From Planctomycetota bacterium (lineage in GTDB: Bacteria; Planctomycetota; Phycisphaerae; Phycisphaerales; SM1A02), in assembly GCA_027618565.1 (NCBI GenBank), contig JAQCEQ010000023.1:1-42359 (forward strand): 42,359 nt of DNA, given 5' to 3'. The translations under genes and the position numbers were made by a program. The notes under the pieces are model-generated. The model did not search any database and was not told where the DNA came from. It saw only the letters and a list, made by a program, of their open reading frames with translations. The stretch's first letter is position 1, and each line of letters opens with the position of its first letter. Of this stretch, positions 31,520 to 39,950 are shown piece by piece.

Positions 31520-34273
31520 ATGACGGTCGCAGCCATCCTGACGGCCTTGCTATCTGTCTGCCTGCAGCAACAGACGATCTACGACGGTGCCCAGGTCGGT
31601 GACCTGCCACCCATGCGTTACGAGCGTCGAGCCCCTGCGGTGGATGTGCCATTCCCGTCCGCCATCCCTACCGGCCCAGCACGAATCGCGCCCTCGGGGA
31701 AACCTCGGTGGGATGTGCCTCGCCGATTTCCCCAGTTGGCCCCATTTGAGCGCCTTCCGCTTGGCCTAGGGGTGGTGATGTGCAGCGGCACCGGCATGGC
31801 CAGCGACGGTCGGACCCCGCTCAGCGTGGCGTTTGATCAATCGCAACGAGTGCTCGTTGTATGGGAGGGCCAGGATCCATTCCACGCCATCACCGTGCCC
31901 ATGTCCCGTGGCGACTCCGGTGTCACCAGTGTCGACGCGATGGGAGGCACGCTCAGTCAGAGGCCAGACGTTTCGTATTCACCGCGCTCAGTGACCGTGC
32001 TGCACGGGACGATTCTCCTGCACTGCCAACGCAATCGACTGGCCGGGACCTCGCCGGTCACATGGCAAGCGGAGGGCCTGAGCATCGTTCGCCTGGACCG
32101 CACTCCGCAAGGCGCATGGGAACCGTCGATTCACGCGGACCTTCCGGTCCTCGGCGGAGCCGCGAGCCCGACGGCACTGGGCCAGCCGCGTGGCTGGGTG
32201 TCGTCCATGAACAACTATTACCCGTCTCGTCGCGGCGGGCCGTTGCGCGAAGCATGGATTCCCATTGTTGACTACCTGCACCAGTCGGGCACCGGCGCGA
32301 CGGGGGGGCAGCTCTTCCTCATGCGGGCCCACAGGGCACGACCCGGTTCGGCATGGCAACTGGAGGGGCCCGTGCTCCTGCACGAGGAAACAGGGCCGGT
32401 CGGACGGCACTTCCATGTGGCCGGATGGACTCCCAACGGCGTGTTGCTCTCCATCGGAGACAGCGAGAAATCCGAAGTGAAGCTCTTCCGCTGTGCCGAT
32501 TGGGAGCGCTTCACGGACCCTGCCCAATGGTCCGTTGAAGATGCGTTCCATGGGGCTATTGGGAGCAGTGGCCCGGCCGGAGGCGCCAATCAGTTTTGGG
32601 CCTGTGCCCCGGGGAGCCACGTCAATGAGTTGCTCATCGGCGCTGACAATGTGAGCGGCGCGATTTTCTCCATCGAGCTCCCCGACACTCCAGGCAAGCG
32701 AGCCTCGTTTGTTCGCCGATTCGGCGTGCCGCCAGGCGACGAGAACGACCAGGGCAACAGCGCGCTCACCTGCAATGTGCTCCAGCGCCCGTCGCCGGAA
32801 CGAGACCTACGCACCTTTGCCCGCGTGTTCTACGAAGGCGCTGCCGCTGGCGTGGAGTTCAGTCGAGCCGTGTTCAGCCAGGATGCACACCACTTTGATG
32901 TGGTGGGTCGACTTCCGACTGGGCAGAGCAAGGTTGGGTACGCCACGCTGCACGGTGAATGGCTCCTGAGCCCGCCGATGGCGTCGGGGCCGACGCCGTA
33001 CTGGGCCGCGCCGCTCCGCAAGCCGGCGATGGAGACTCGGGGGCTCCGGATCGACCCTCCCGGCGACAACGAGGCGGCTCACCCGGCGGGAGCGCTGACG
33101 GAGGTCACGGCGACAAGTGGTTTCTCAGTGACGCCGCTCACGCCGGGCGATCCGCTCTTTGCGCAGTACGCGGGCTCGTTGCCGTGGAACGCGCCTATCT
33201 GGAGGGTCCGCGCGGAGGCCGGACACGGCTCGACGATGCTGAATGCTGCCCTGCGCCTCGCGTCGTGGGACGGCGGCTCCCGATCGGTTCCCATGATGGT
33301 GGCCAACCTGCGCAGCGCCAATCTCCGAGTGCGGGCCCAGCTGTCCAATGCCAACGGCAGTTGGGCGACCACCTTTGCGATCGTCACGCGGGATGAGTGG
33401 ACGCCCTGCACGCTGACCACCCCGCCACACTGGGGCTTTCCGGCGGGCGTCCCCGGACTCTCATTGATACAGGTCCCTTCACAGCCGGAGGAGCCGATGG
33501 ATTTTCTCCTGAGTGTTGGTGGCATCTATCGCGGAATCGCCGCGGGGTTGCCGCTGCCCACACCTTCCGCGCGCGAGGCCTTCGGAGAACGATGGTCGCA
33601 GCCGCTGGGTGTCGATGTGCGTGGCGTCCTGGTGGAGTGGTGGAATCCCGAACTGGGGACCGACGCATCGCTGGTCGACGGTGCCGCGATTCCTGCGATC
33701 CTGACGGTGCGATCCACCGCGGGCGACCAGCTGGAGGTTCGCATGGGAAACGATGGCCGGCTCCAGGGTTGGCATTGGCGGTGTGCCCCGGACGGTGCAC
33801 TGCAACTGGGCCCCGTGACGGTTCTCTCGGACCAGTTCCTCTATCGGGGCGACCCGGCACGCATCGAGATCGAGTCCCATGAGGGAGGGCTCTGGCTTGC
33901 CTCGACGATTGGTGGCATGGTCGGGGAGGAGCCGTCGATGGACTGGATCGGCGTGCCATTGCGAGGCGATCTGGCATCGGTCCATGCCGGGAACCGCTTT
34001 GGACAGGTCAAGGTGCCGATGACTGTGCATCGCGTGGCGACCTTCGATCCCAAGCGACCCGCGCCACCGGTCACAACCGAACCGCATCGCTGTCCCTACG
34101 ACTTTGATGGCGACGGCGACCAGGACATCGAGGACGCCTTCATGGTCCTGATCTTCGCAGGAGAGTGTCCCGAGCCCGACGCGTGCCCATGGGACATCGA
34201 CGGCAGCGGCAGCATCGATGTGATCGACGCGATCACTTTTCAGCAGATGTTCGCCGCCGACCCATGCCCCTGA
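31520..34273 (+). CDS. Large secreted protein with C-terminal dockerin-like EF-hand pair
   Basis: A 917-residue exported protein from ATG 31520, with a signal peptide (M-T-V-A-A-I-L-T-A-L-L-S-V-C-L-Q). The body has repeated Trp- and Gly-rich strand patterns that suggest a beta-propeller or lectin-like fold, for example V-A-F-D-Q-S-Q-R-V-L-V-V-W and W-T-P-N-G-V-L-L-S-I-G-D. No catalytic set is recognised. Residues 856-917 form two calcium loops (D-F-D-G-D-G-D-Q-D-I-E-D and D-I-D-G-S-G-S-I-D-V-I-D) between Cys residues, the dockerin-like tail typical of Phycisphaerae secreted proteins, probably for anchoring or sorting. The gene stands alone, 139 bp after the synthase gene and 80 bp before the sigma factor gene. 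Confidence 0.75.
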   Translation: MTVAAILTALLSVCLQQQTIYDGAQVGDLPPMRYERRAPAVDVPFPSAIPTGPARIAPSGKPRWDVPRRFPQLAPFERLPLGLGVVMCSGTGMASDGRTPLSVAFDQSQRVLVVWEGQDPFHAITVPMSRGDSGVTSVDAMGGTLSQRPDVSYSPRSVTVLHGTILLHCQRNRLAGTSPVTWQAEGLSIVRLDRTPQGAWEPSIHADLPVLGGAASPTALGQPRGWVSSMNNYYPSRRGGPLREAWIPIVDYLHQSGTGATGGQLFLMRAHRARPGSAWQLEGPVLLHEETGPVGRHFHVAGWTPNGVLLSIGDSEKSEVKLFRCADWERFTDPAQWSVEDAFHGAIGSSGPAGGANQFWACAPGSHVNELLIGADNVSGAIFSIELPDTPGKRASFVRRFGVPPGDENDQGNSALTCNVLQRPSPERDLRTFARVFYEGAAAGVEFSRAVFSQDAHHFDVVGRLPTGQSKVGYATLHGEWLLSPPMASGPTPYWAAPLRKPAMETRGLRIDPPGDNEAAHPAGALTEVTATSGFSVTPLTPGDPLFAQYAGSLPWNAPIWRVRAEAGHGSTMLNAALRLASWDGGSRSVPMMVANLRSANLRVRAQLSNANGSWATTFAIVTRDEWTPCTLTTPPHWGFPAGVPGLSLIQVPSQPEEPMDFLLSVGGIYRGIAAGLPLPTPSAREAFGERWSQPLGVDVRGVLVEWWNPELGTDASLVDGAAIPAILTVRSTAGDQLEVRMGNDGRLQGWHWRCAPDGALQLGPVTVLSDQFLYRGDPARIEIESHEGGLWLASTIGGMVGEEPSMDWIGVPLRGDLASVHAGNRFGQVKVPMTVHRVATFDPKRPAPPVTTEPHRCPYDFDGDGDQDIEDAFMVLIFAGECPEPDACPWDIDGSGSIDVIDAITFQQMFAADPCP

Positions 34274-34353
34274 GCGGGCGCACGCCCGGCCGGTCAGCCC
34301 GTCGATGGTCACAAAGGTGTCGCCCGTGATGAGCTCGAGCAAAACCTGCCACA

Positions 34354-34944
34354 ATGGCCGCCGTGCCCTCCCCAGCCGACACTCGAAAGTTGCTGCTGGC
34401 CTGTCAGCGCGGCGAGCCGAACGCATGGGATCGGTTCGTGCGCCAGTATTCCAAACTGGTGTACTCGGTTGCCAATCGGTATCGCCTCCCCGAGGCGGAC
34501 ATCGAGGACATCCACCAGTCGGTCTTTCTTGCTGCGATCAAGCACCTTGAGCAGTTGCGTCAATCGGACCGAGTGGTCGCTTGGCTGGTGACCACGACGC
34601 ACCGCGAGTGCTGGCGGGTGGGACGGCGGGAGCAGCGAACACTGGATCTCGAAGGCGATTTTGCTGATGTGGATGAGCCGGTATCCAGCGTCATCGCCGA
34701 CCAGGAGGAACGACAGTTGGTTCGCGAGGAGTTCACCTCCCTCTCCCAACGGTGCCAACAGCTCCTCACTCGCCTCTTCGAGCCCGGTGCGGGGAACCGC
34801 CCGGACTACCAGCGCCTTGCGACTCAACTCAATATGGCAATCGGAAGTATCGGACCAACACGAGCAAGATGTCTTGGGAAACTTGCAGAGTTACTGCGGG
34901 CCCGGGGCATGGAAAGGATTCCAGACGCTCGGGAGTTTGATTGA
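34354..34944 (+). CDS. ECF-type RNA polymerase sigma factor
   Basis: A 196-residue sigma factor. Region 2 spans about 16-92 (F-V-R-Q-Y-S-K-L-V-Y-S-V-A-N-R-Y ... D-I-H-Q-S-V-F-L-A-A ... V-V-A-W-L-V-T-T-T-H-R-E-C-W-R). A linker leads to region 4 (about 125-188), with the recognition helix wording M-A-I-G-S-I-G-P-T-R-A-R-C-L-G-K-L. That G-S-I-G-P-T-R-A-R-C-L pattern is, to my memory, common in ECF factors located next to CHAT proteases in actinobacteria and planctomycetes. It should direct polymerase to its own regulon. Downstream, 66 bp away, is a small protein that may restrain or assist it, then a TPR-CHAT protease. I see no recognisable transmembrane anti-sigma factor. Confidence 0.88.
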   Translation: MAAVPSPADTRKLLLACQRGEPNAWDRFVRQYSKLVYSVANRYRLPEADIEDIHQSVFLAAIKHLEQLRQSDRVVAWLVTTTHRECWRVGRREQRTLDLEGDFADVDEPVSSVIADQEERQLVREEFTSLSQRCQQLLTRLFEPGAGNRPDYQRLATQLNMAIGSIGPTRARCLGKLAELLRARGMERIPDAREFD

Positions 34945-35010
34945 GGAAGCAACCGTATCAATATCCCCAAGGATCGACTCTGATGGGGTGTCAAAAGCCT
35001 CGAGGATTCC

Positions 35011-35535
35011 ATGACCGATCACAACCACAGTCCGACAATCCCTGACCCGACTCCGCGCTCGGTGGAGGCGTTCATCGCCCGCGTGGGCGAGGTCGTCCGC
35101 GAGCGGTCGGCCCCAGAAAGCGTGCTTGCCCACGCCATCGCGCTGTCTCGCTCGCTGCCGCAGCCGCTTTCATGGCTGGATCGAGCCACGGCAATGGTTG
35201 CCACGCTGGTGCGGCAGGACGCATTCCCCGCCGTTGCCCTGTCCCGCTCTGGCGCAACGCCTCGACACCTGGCCTTTGCGGCGGGGGCTGTCAATGTGGA
35301 GCTGGAAGTCGACCCGATCAGTGATGTCCAATGTGAGATTCATGGCCAGGTCGGTGGCGTCCACCTTGGCGGTGGTGCCGTCGCGCTGCTTCGACCCGAG
35401 TCTTTCATACCGGTCGTGTGCGGGGCCATGGACGATCGGGGCTATTTCCGGATGATGGTGGCGCCAGGCGACTACGAAATCGCGATCCAGTTGCCATCTA
35501 CAACGGTCCTTCTCCCGGTGTGCCATGTCCCCTGA
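35011..35535 (+). CDS. Small protein between ECF sigma factor and CHAT protease
   Basis: A 174-residue soluble protein with no signal peptide. The start ATG 35011 follows a GAGG at about -10. The first 60 residues are helical (S-V-E-A-F-I-A-R-V-G-E-V-V-R-E-R). The middle (T-P-R-H-L-A-F-A-A-G-A-V-N-V-E-L-E-V) and the end are beta-rich, with a turn G-Y-F-R-M-M-V-A-P-G-D-Y-E-I-A-I like a carboxypeptidase-regulatory or Ig-like domain. Comparable small proteins lie between ECF sigma and CHAT genes elsewhere (from memory). It has no zinc-binding anti-sigma motif. I infer that it is a sigma regulator or a CHAT substrate; neither is shown by the sequence. The gene for the CHAT protease follows with two ribosome sites in between. 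Confidence 0.65.
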   Translation: MTDHNHSPTIPDPTPRSVEAFIARVGEVVRERSAPESVLAHAIALSRSLPQPLSWLDRATAMVATLVRQDAFPAVALSRSGATPRHLAFAAGAVNVELEVDPISDVQCEIHGQVGGVHLGGGAVALLRPESFIPVVCGAMDDRGYFRMMVAPGDYEIAIQLPSTTVLLPVCHVP

Positions 35536-35560
35536 CTGACGCCAAGGAGGCCTTGCTGCC

Positions 35561-35582
35561 GTGAGCTCACACGCGAGCTCAC
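35561..35582 (+). promoter_or_regulatory. Hairpin between two ribosome binding sites before the CHAT gene
   Basis: GTGAGCTC (35561-35568) and GAGCTCAC (35575-35582) form a perfect 8-bp stem with a 6-nt loop. An AAGGAGG lies on each side (35544-35550 and 35588-35594). The first could serve an in-frame GTG at 35561, inside the hairpin; the second serves ATG 35603. The arrangement could tune translation. Confidence 0.5.
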
Positions 35583-35587
35583 CGCGC

Positions 35588-35594
35588 AAGGAGG
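35588..35594 (+). promoter_or_regulatory. Ribosome binding site deciding the CHAT start
   Basis: AAGGAGG stands 8 nt before ATG 35603, a perfect match and ideal spacing, so I prefer this start over the upstream in-frame GTG at 35561. Confidence 0.75.
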
Positions 35595-35602
35595 TACCGA
35601 CG

Positions 35603-38443
35603 ATGAACCTCCACCAAAACGAACTCTCGATCCAAACCCTCCTGGCCGCCCCGGCGGCTAAGCGCGCAGGGATGCTCGGGGGTGGGGCCGATGCAGACGC
35701 TGCCACGGCGCGGCTGGTGGAAGAGGCCGAACATCTGGCGCAGTCGGCTGCGGGGCGAGGCGCGCCAGGTGTCGCCGCCGTCGCCGATGTCGCTGAGGAT
35801 CGCGCCAATGCCACTCGCGCCGCCGATGCGTATGCACTTGCATCACGAGCCAAGCGCGCGCTCAGTCACGCCTTGGCCACATCCGGAGTGTTTGCGGAGT
35901 CGCTCGAGGCCGCTCGTCGCGCTCGTTCGCTGGCACTGGCGGCGGGAGATCAGTCCCTCGAGGCACGCGCGCTGCTGGCCCATATGCAGCCGTTGCTGAA
36001 GACCGGAAGTTCCGCCGAAGCGATCGAGATGGGGGAGGCATCGATTGAGATCTTCACCGCGACGGGCGATCATTCATTGGCCGCCCGCGCCCGAGTGAAT
36101 GTCGCCAATGTTCTCAAGGCGCTTGGACGAGGCGCCGACGCCGTGAAGCTCATCGACGCGGCCCTTGACGCCTGCGGCGACCAGCCGGCGTTTGTCATCG
36201 TGGCGCAGAACACGCGCGCCGAGGCGCTCCTCCAACTGGGAGAGTTTGAGCTGGCGCGACGCGCATTCCACCTCGCCCTCTCGCATACCGATCCGGACAT
36301 CGAGTCGTTCCCGTCGGCGATGGTCAAGTCCAATGTTGCTGACCTCGACGCCAGGCTGGGTCGATCTCAAGCAGCGCTGGACGGTTACGAGGTGGCCCGC
36401 CGAGCGTTTGGCGCCATTCACGCCCAAGCGCAAGTCGCGCGCGTGAGCGTCGAGGAAGCAGAGCTGCTGGCGACGCTGGGCGCGATCGGGGAGGCTGCCG
36501 AGGCGTTTCGTGCAGTACTGCCCCAGCTCGACGCAGCAGGCTTGGTGTTCGAGCGTGCGCGCGCGATGGACGGCATCGCGATGATTGCCACGCGCGATGC
36601 GACAACGCACCATGCCGAGGCGCTCCAAGCATGCGAGCGAGCGGTCGAGGCTTGGCGAGGCTCCGGCAACGACTACCAATGTGCGCGCTCGAGACTGCGG
36701 CTGGCCGAACTGGCGGTGAAGGCGGGAGAACTGGAACGCGCCGACGGACAGATCGCCACCGCATCGAAGACGCTTACTGGGAGTACGGTCGACGGGCTTG
36801 CGCTGGCGGCAGCACGCGCCGCCGTCGCGCAGGCGAGGGGATCGCACGCCGAGTCGCTCCGGCTGCTCGCAGACGGTGAATTGGCGGCGGCGAGCCTTCA
36901 CTTGGCACCCGCGGCATCCGCGCTCGCCGCCCGCGCCGCCAACCTCGAGCGGCTCGCAGGGAATGTTGACCGAGCGATCGATGCGGCGCGCCGCGCGGTC
37001 GCACATGTCGAACGCGCTCGCGCCTCCGTCAACGCTGAACGCCTCCGCCAGTCGCTGCTTGGATCACATGTCGATGCGTACGAAGAACTGGTGCTGGGGC
37101 TCCTCGCGCGCAACGCGCCGGGGGATACCGAACGTGCGCTGGATGTGGTCGGCCGTGCCAAGAGTCGGTCGCTGATCGAGCGTGTCATGGCTGGGATGCG
37201 TGAGGAGCCAGCGCCCGGCGCCCAGGCCTCCCAGACCGAAGACACGGCTCGCCGCCGCGTGCTGGAGGAGCGACTCAACGCGCTCTACAAGTCCATGTCC
37301 TCGTCAGAGGGGACAGCAGGCGAGCGCGATGTTCGAGCGCATACGGTTTCACGGGAGATTTCCGCCGTGGAGCGCGAACTGGACATCCTGATGGTGCGCG
37401 ACAAGGCCCCAGACCTCTTGCTGGAACTTCCTGCCTGGACCGAGTCCAGGCGCTTCTTGGCACCGGGCGACGTGCTCCTGGAATACTTCGTCGCCGGCTC
37501 CCAGGTGCGCGTGTTCGTGGGGAACCACGATGGACCGGTCCAGGTTCGAGATGTCGGGATGTCGGTGGAGGAACTCTCGCTCCATATCCGGCGCGTGCAG
37601 TTCCAGGTGCGCCGATCCCTCCGGGGCTCATCTGACGCCGCCGACCAGCTTGACGCGCACATGCAGGATCTCGGGAAAGCGATGCTGGGTCCCGTCGAAG
37701 ACGCAATTCGATCGGCCAAGCGATTGCTCGTCGCGCCGCACCTTGTGCTTCACGGCATTCCGATGGCGGCGCTACGGCTCTCGGACGGGCAGGCACTACT
37801 GGACCTGGCGCCCGTCGCCGTCGTCCCAAGCGGATCCATGGTGCCTGCGCTGTGGTCCGGTGGCACCCGATCCGCAGTGCCGAACGCGCTGGTCGTCGGC
37901 GTGGCGGACGCACAGGCTCCGGAGATCGAACCCGAGGCCCTTGAGGTCGCGGCGGCACTTGGGACGACGCCACTTCTGGGGTCCGAAGCGACGGTGGAGC
38001 GGGTGGTGGAGGCTCTGGAATCGGCCGATGTGGCACACCTCGCATGCCATGGGCTCTACTTGCCGGATGCGGCCCGATCCAGTGGCCTCAAGCTGGCGGA
38101 CGGATGGCTTACTGTCCGGAAGATTCACGCGCTGCGCCGAGGCCCCGGAACCGTCATTTTGAGCGCCTGTGAGACCGGGAAGTCCCGCTGGTCGCCAGGC
38201 GACGAGCATCTTGGCTTGGTTCGCGCCTTTGTCGATCGAGGCGCGCGAACCGTTATCGCCACCCTTTGGCCCGCACAAGATGCGGCAACTCGTGCCATGA
38301 TGGTGGAATTCCACCGTTCCCGTGCTATACCTTCAACAGGCACGGATGCCGCTGGATTGCGAACGGCCCAACTGGCCTTGCGCGCTCGAGAGCCTGACCC
38401 CGCTCGGTGGGCGCCTTTCTTTGTCACTGGAGGTCTTTCATGA
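35603..38443 (+). CDS. TPR-CHAT caspase-like protease
   Basis: A 946-residue cytoplasmic protein. Residues from about 60 to 480 are Ala-rich helical hairpins of the TPR type (A-E-A-L-L-Q-L-G-E-F-E-L-A-R-R-A-F-H-L-A-L and similar repeats). A coiled segment follows, then the CHAT domain to the C-terminus. The catalytic dyad is complete: His816 in H-L-A-C-H-G and Cys856 in L-S-A-C-E-T-G. The end (W-A-P-F-F-V-T-G) is the usual CHAT terminus. CHAT proteases are caspase/separase relatives that act after a sensor, here the TPR array, detects a partner. Upstream lie an ECF sigma factor and a small protein that are candidate targets. The stop overlaps the start of the secreted subtilisin gene as ATGA, tying production of the two proteases together. 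Confidence 0.88.
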   Translation: MNLHQNELSIQTLLAAPAAKRAGMLGGGADADAATARLVEEAEHLAQSAAGRGAPGVAAVADVAEDRANATRAADAYALASRAKRALSHALATSGVFAESLEAARRARSLALAAGDQSLEARALLAHMQPLLKTGSSAEAIEMGEASIEIFTATGDHSLAARARVNVANVLKALGRGADAVKLIDAALDACGDQPAFVIVAQNTRAEALLQLGEFELARRAFHLALSHTDPDIESFPSAMVKSNVADLDARLGRSQAALDGYEVARRAFGAIHAQAQVARVSVEEAELLATLGAIGEAAEAFRAVLPQLDAAGLVFERARAMDGIAMIATRDATTHHAEALQACERAVEAWRGSGNDYQCARSRLRLAELAVKAGELERADGQIATASKTLTGSTVDGLALAAARAAVAQARGSHAESLRLLADGELAAASLHLAPAASALAARAANLERLAGNVDRAIDAARRAVAHVERARASVNAERLRQSLLGSHVDAYEELVLGLLARNAPGDTERALDVVGRAKSRSLIERVMAGMREEPAPGAQASQTEDTARRRVLEERLNALYKSMSSSEGTAGERDVRAHTVSREISAVERELDILMVRDKAPDLLLELPAWTESRRFLAPGDVLLEYFVAGSQVRVFVGNHDGPVQVRDVGMSVEELSLHIRRVQFQVRRSLRGSSDAADQLDAHMQDLGKAMLGPVEDAIRSAKRLLVAPHLVLHGIPMAALRLSDGQALLDLAPVAVVPSGSMVPALWSGGTRSAVPNALVVGVADAQAPEIEPEALEVAAALGTTPLLGSEATVERVVEALESADVAHLACHGLYLPDAARSSGLKLADGWLTVRKIHALRRGPGTVILSACETGKSRWSPGDEHLGLVRAFVDRGARTVIATLWPAQDAATRAMMVEFHRSRAIPSTGTDAAGLRTAQLALRAREPDPARWAPFFVTGGLS

Positions 38444-39927
38444 TCCAGCGCCACTTCGTCGCCACCCTTCTCCTCGCGATCGTCGCCTTGGTGACCAGCG
38501 CCGCGCCAGCGGTCGCGGTCGGAGACGATTCTGACGATGTGCTTGAGTTCCAGCTCGTCGTGAGGGTGGGCGCCGGCCACACGATTGGCGAGGTCATTGA
38601 TGCGCTGTCACCGTTCATGCTGTCGATCGAAGTCGACGAGGACCTCGGCGACAACCGCTACCTGGTGGAGTTCGTCTACAACACGGGGTCGGACGCCAAC
38701 GACCTGTGGGCGGTGGTCATCGGGTTGTGGTCTGACGGCGTCATCGTCTGGGGCGAGAACAACCTTGAGGCCCAGGCGCCCGAGGGTCGCACCGACAGTC
38801 TTTGGTTCACGGGCCTGCCCATTGGCCAGCCGCAGTTTGACTCCCAGTACGCGCCCGGGCTCATCGGATCTGATCTCGTCACGCCAATGACCAGCGGCGC
38901 TGGCGTGCGCATCGCCGTGATTGACACGGGGATGGACCTCAGCCACCCGATGTTCGCCAGCGGCGTGGATCCGGGATGGGATTTCCTCGGTGGCACTCTG
39001 GTGTCCGGCGACCCGGCCGACTTCTTCGACAACGACGGCGATGGGGTGACAGACGAGATGGCCGGTCACGGCACATTCGTTGCCAGCCTCATTCGGCGTG
39101 TTGCACGGGACGCGACCATCGTGCCGATCCGCATCCTGAATAGCGACGGTCGAGGTCACCAGGCCAATCTCGCCGCCGCCATCGATTGGGCGGTTGCCGA
39201 CGGCGCACGCGTGATCAACCTGTCGTTGGGAAGTAATGGATCCTCTACTGCCGTCGAAGAGTCGCTCGCCAATGCCAAGGCCGCGGGTGTGATCGTGATC
39301 TGCGCCATCGGGAATAATGGCGACGCGATCAACACCCAGTATCCGGCGACTGATCTCAACACGTTTTCGGTAGCCGCCACAGACCCGATGGATCTCCTCG
39401 CTCCCTTCAGCAGTTTTGGCGTGGATGTCGATGTAGCGGCACCTGGTGCCACGATGAGCGTGGGCGACATTCCAGTCGTGGGACAGTCGATCATCGGTGC
39501 GATCCCGGGCGGCGGCTTTGCCATCTGGGAGGGCACCAGTTTCTCCGCGGCGCTGGTGTCCGGTATGGCTGCCACGGTCTTGGCGCAACATCCGGAATGG
39601 CCTGGTGCCGGAATGCCCGCTGACCAGGTGGCCGATGCCGTCATGGCCATCATCACCGGAACGGCTGTCGACATTGATGAGCTGAACCCCGCACAGGCAG
39701 GCCAGATCGGAGCCGGACGCGTCGATGCGTACTCGGCGGCGCTTGCGTCGCCGATCGCACCAGTCGCCACCGACCTCAACCAGGATGGGCTGGTGGATGG
39801 CGGCGACTTGGCGCTCTTCTTGGCCGACTGGGGCAACTGCTTGCCCGGCGCCTGCCCCTCCGACATCAACCGCGACGGCGCCATTGACGGAGCGGACCTC
39901 TCGATCCTCTTCGCCGACTGGGGCTGA
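38440..39927 (+). CDS. Secreted subtilisin-family (S8) protease with dockerin-like tail
   Basis: A 495-residue exported protease from ATG 38440, with GGAGG (38429-38433) 6 nt upstream and a signal peptide (M-I-Q-R-H-F-V-A-T-L-L-L-A-I-V-A-L). Residues about 30-115 look like an inhibitor-type propeptide. The triad is complete: Asp162 (A-V-I-D-T-G), His210 (G-H-G-T-F-V-A) and Ser367 (G-T-S-F-S-A-A). The oxyanion Asn region (A-I-G-N-N-G) is present. Residues 444-495 are two calcium loops ending A-D-W-G, the Phycisphaerae dockerin-like tail, like that of the large secreted protein at 31520. The start overlaps the CHAT gene stop as ATGA. An exported protease coupled to a cytoplasmic one suggests a shared regulatory or effector pathway. 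Confidence 0.92.
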   Translation: MIQRHFVATLLLAIVALVTSAAPAVAVGDDSDDVLEFQLVVRVGAGHTIGEVIDALSPFMLSIEVDEDLGDNRYLVEFVYNTGSDANDLWAVVIGLWSDGVIVWGENNLEAQAPEGRTDSLWFTGLPIGQPQFDSQYAPGLIGSDLVTPMTSGAGVRIAVIDTGMDLSHPMFASGVDPGWDFLGGTLVSGDPADFFDNDGDGVTDEMAGHGTFVASLIRRVARDATIVPIRILNSDGRGHQANLAAAIDWAVADGARVINLSLGSNGSSTAVEESLANAKAAGVIVICAIGNNGDAINTQYPATDLNTFSVAATDPMDLLAPFSSFGVDVDVAAPGATMSVGDIPVVGQSIIGAIPGGGFAIWEGTSFSAALVSGMAATVLAQHPEWPGAGMPADQVADAVMAIITGTAVDIDELNPAQAGQIGAGRVDAYSAALASPIAPVATDLNQDGLVDGGDLALFLADWGNCLPGACPSDINRDGAIDGADLSILFADWG

Positions 39928-39950
39928 GCGGCTCGGCCCAGTCACGCGCG

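Noticed and set aside
34354-38443. Type III-E CRISPR (craspase-like) locus
   Set aside because: TPR-CHAT and a sigma factor are present, but there is no gRAMP-like effector, no Cas gene and no repeat array in the window.
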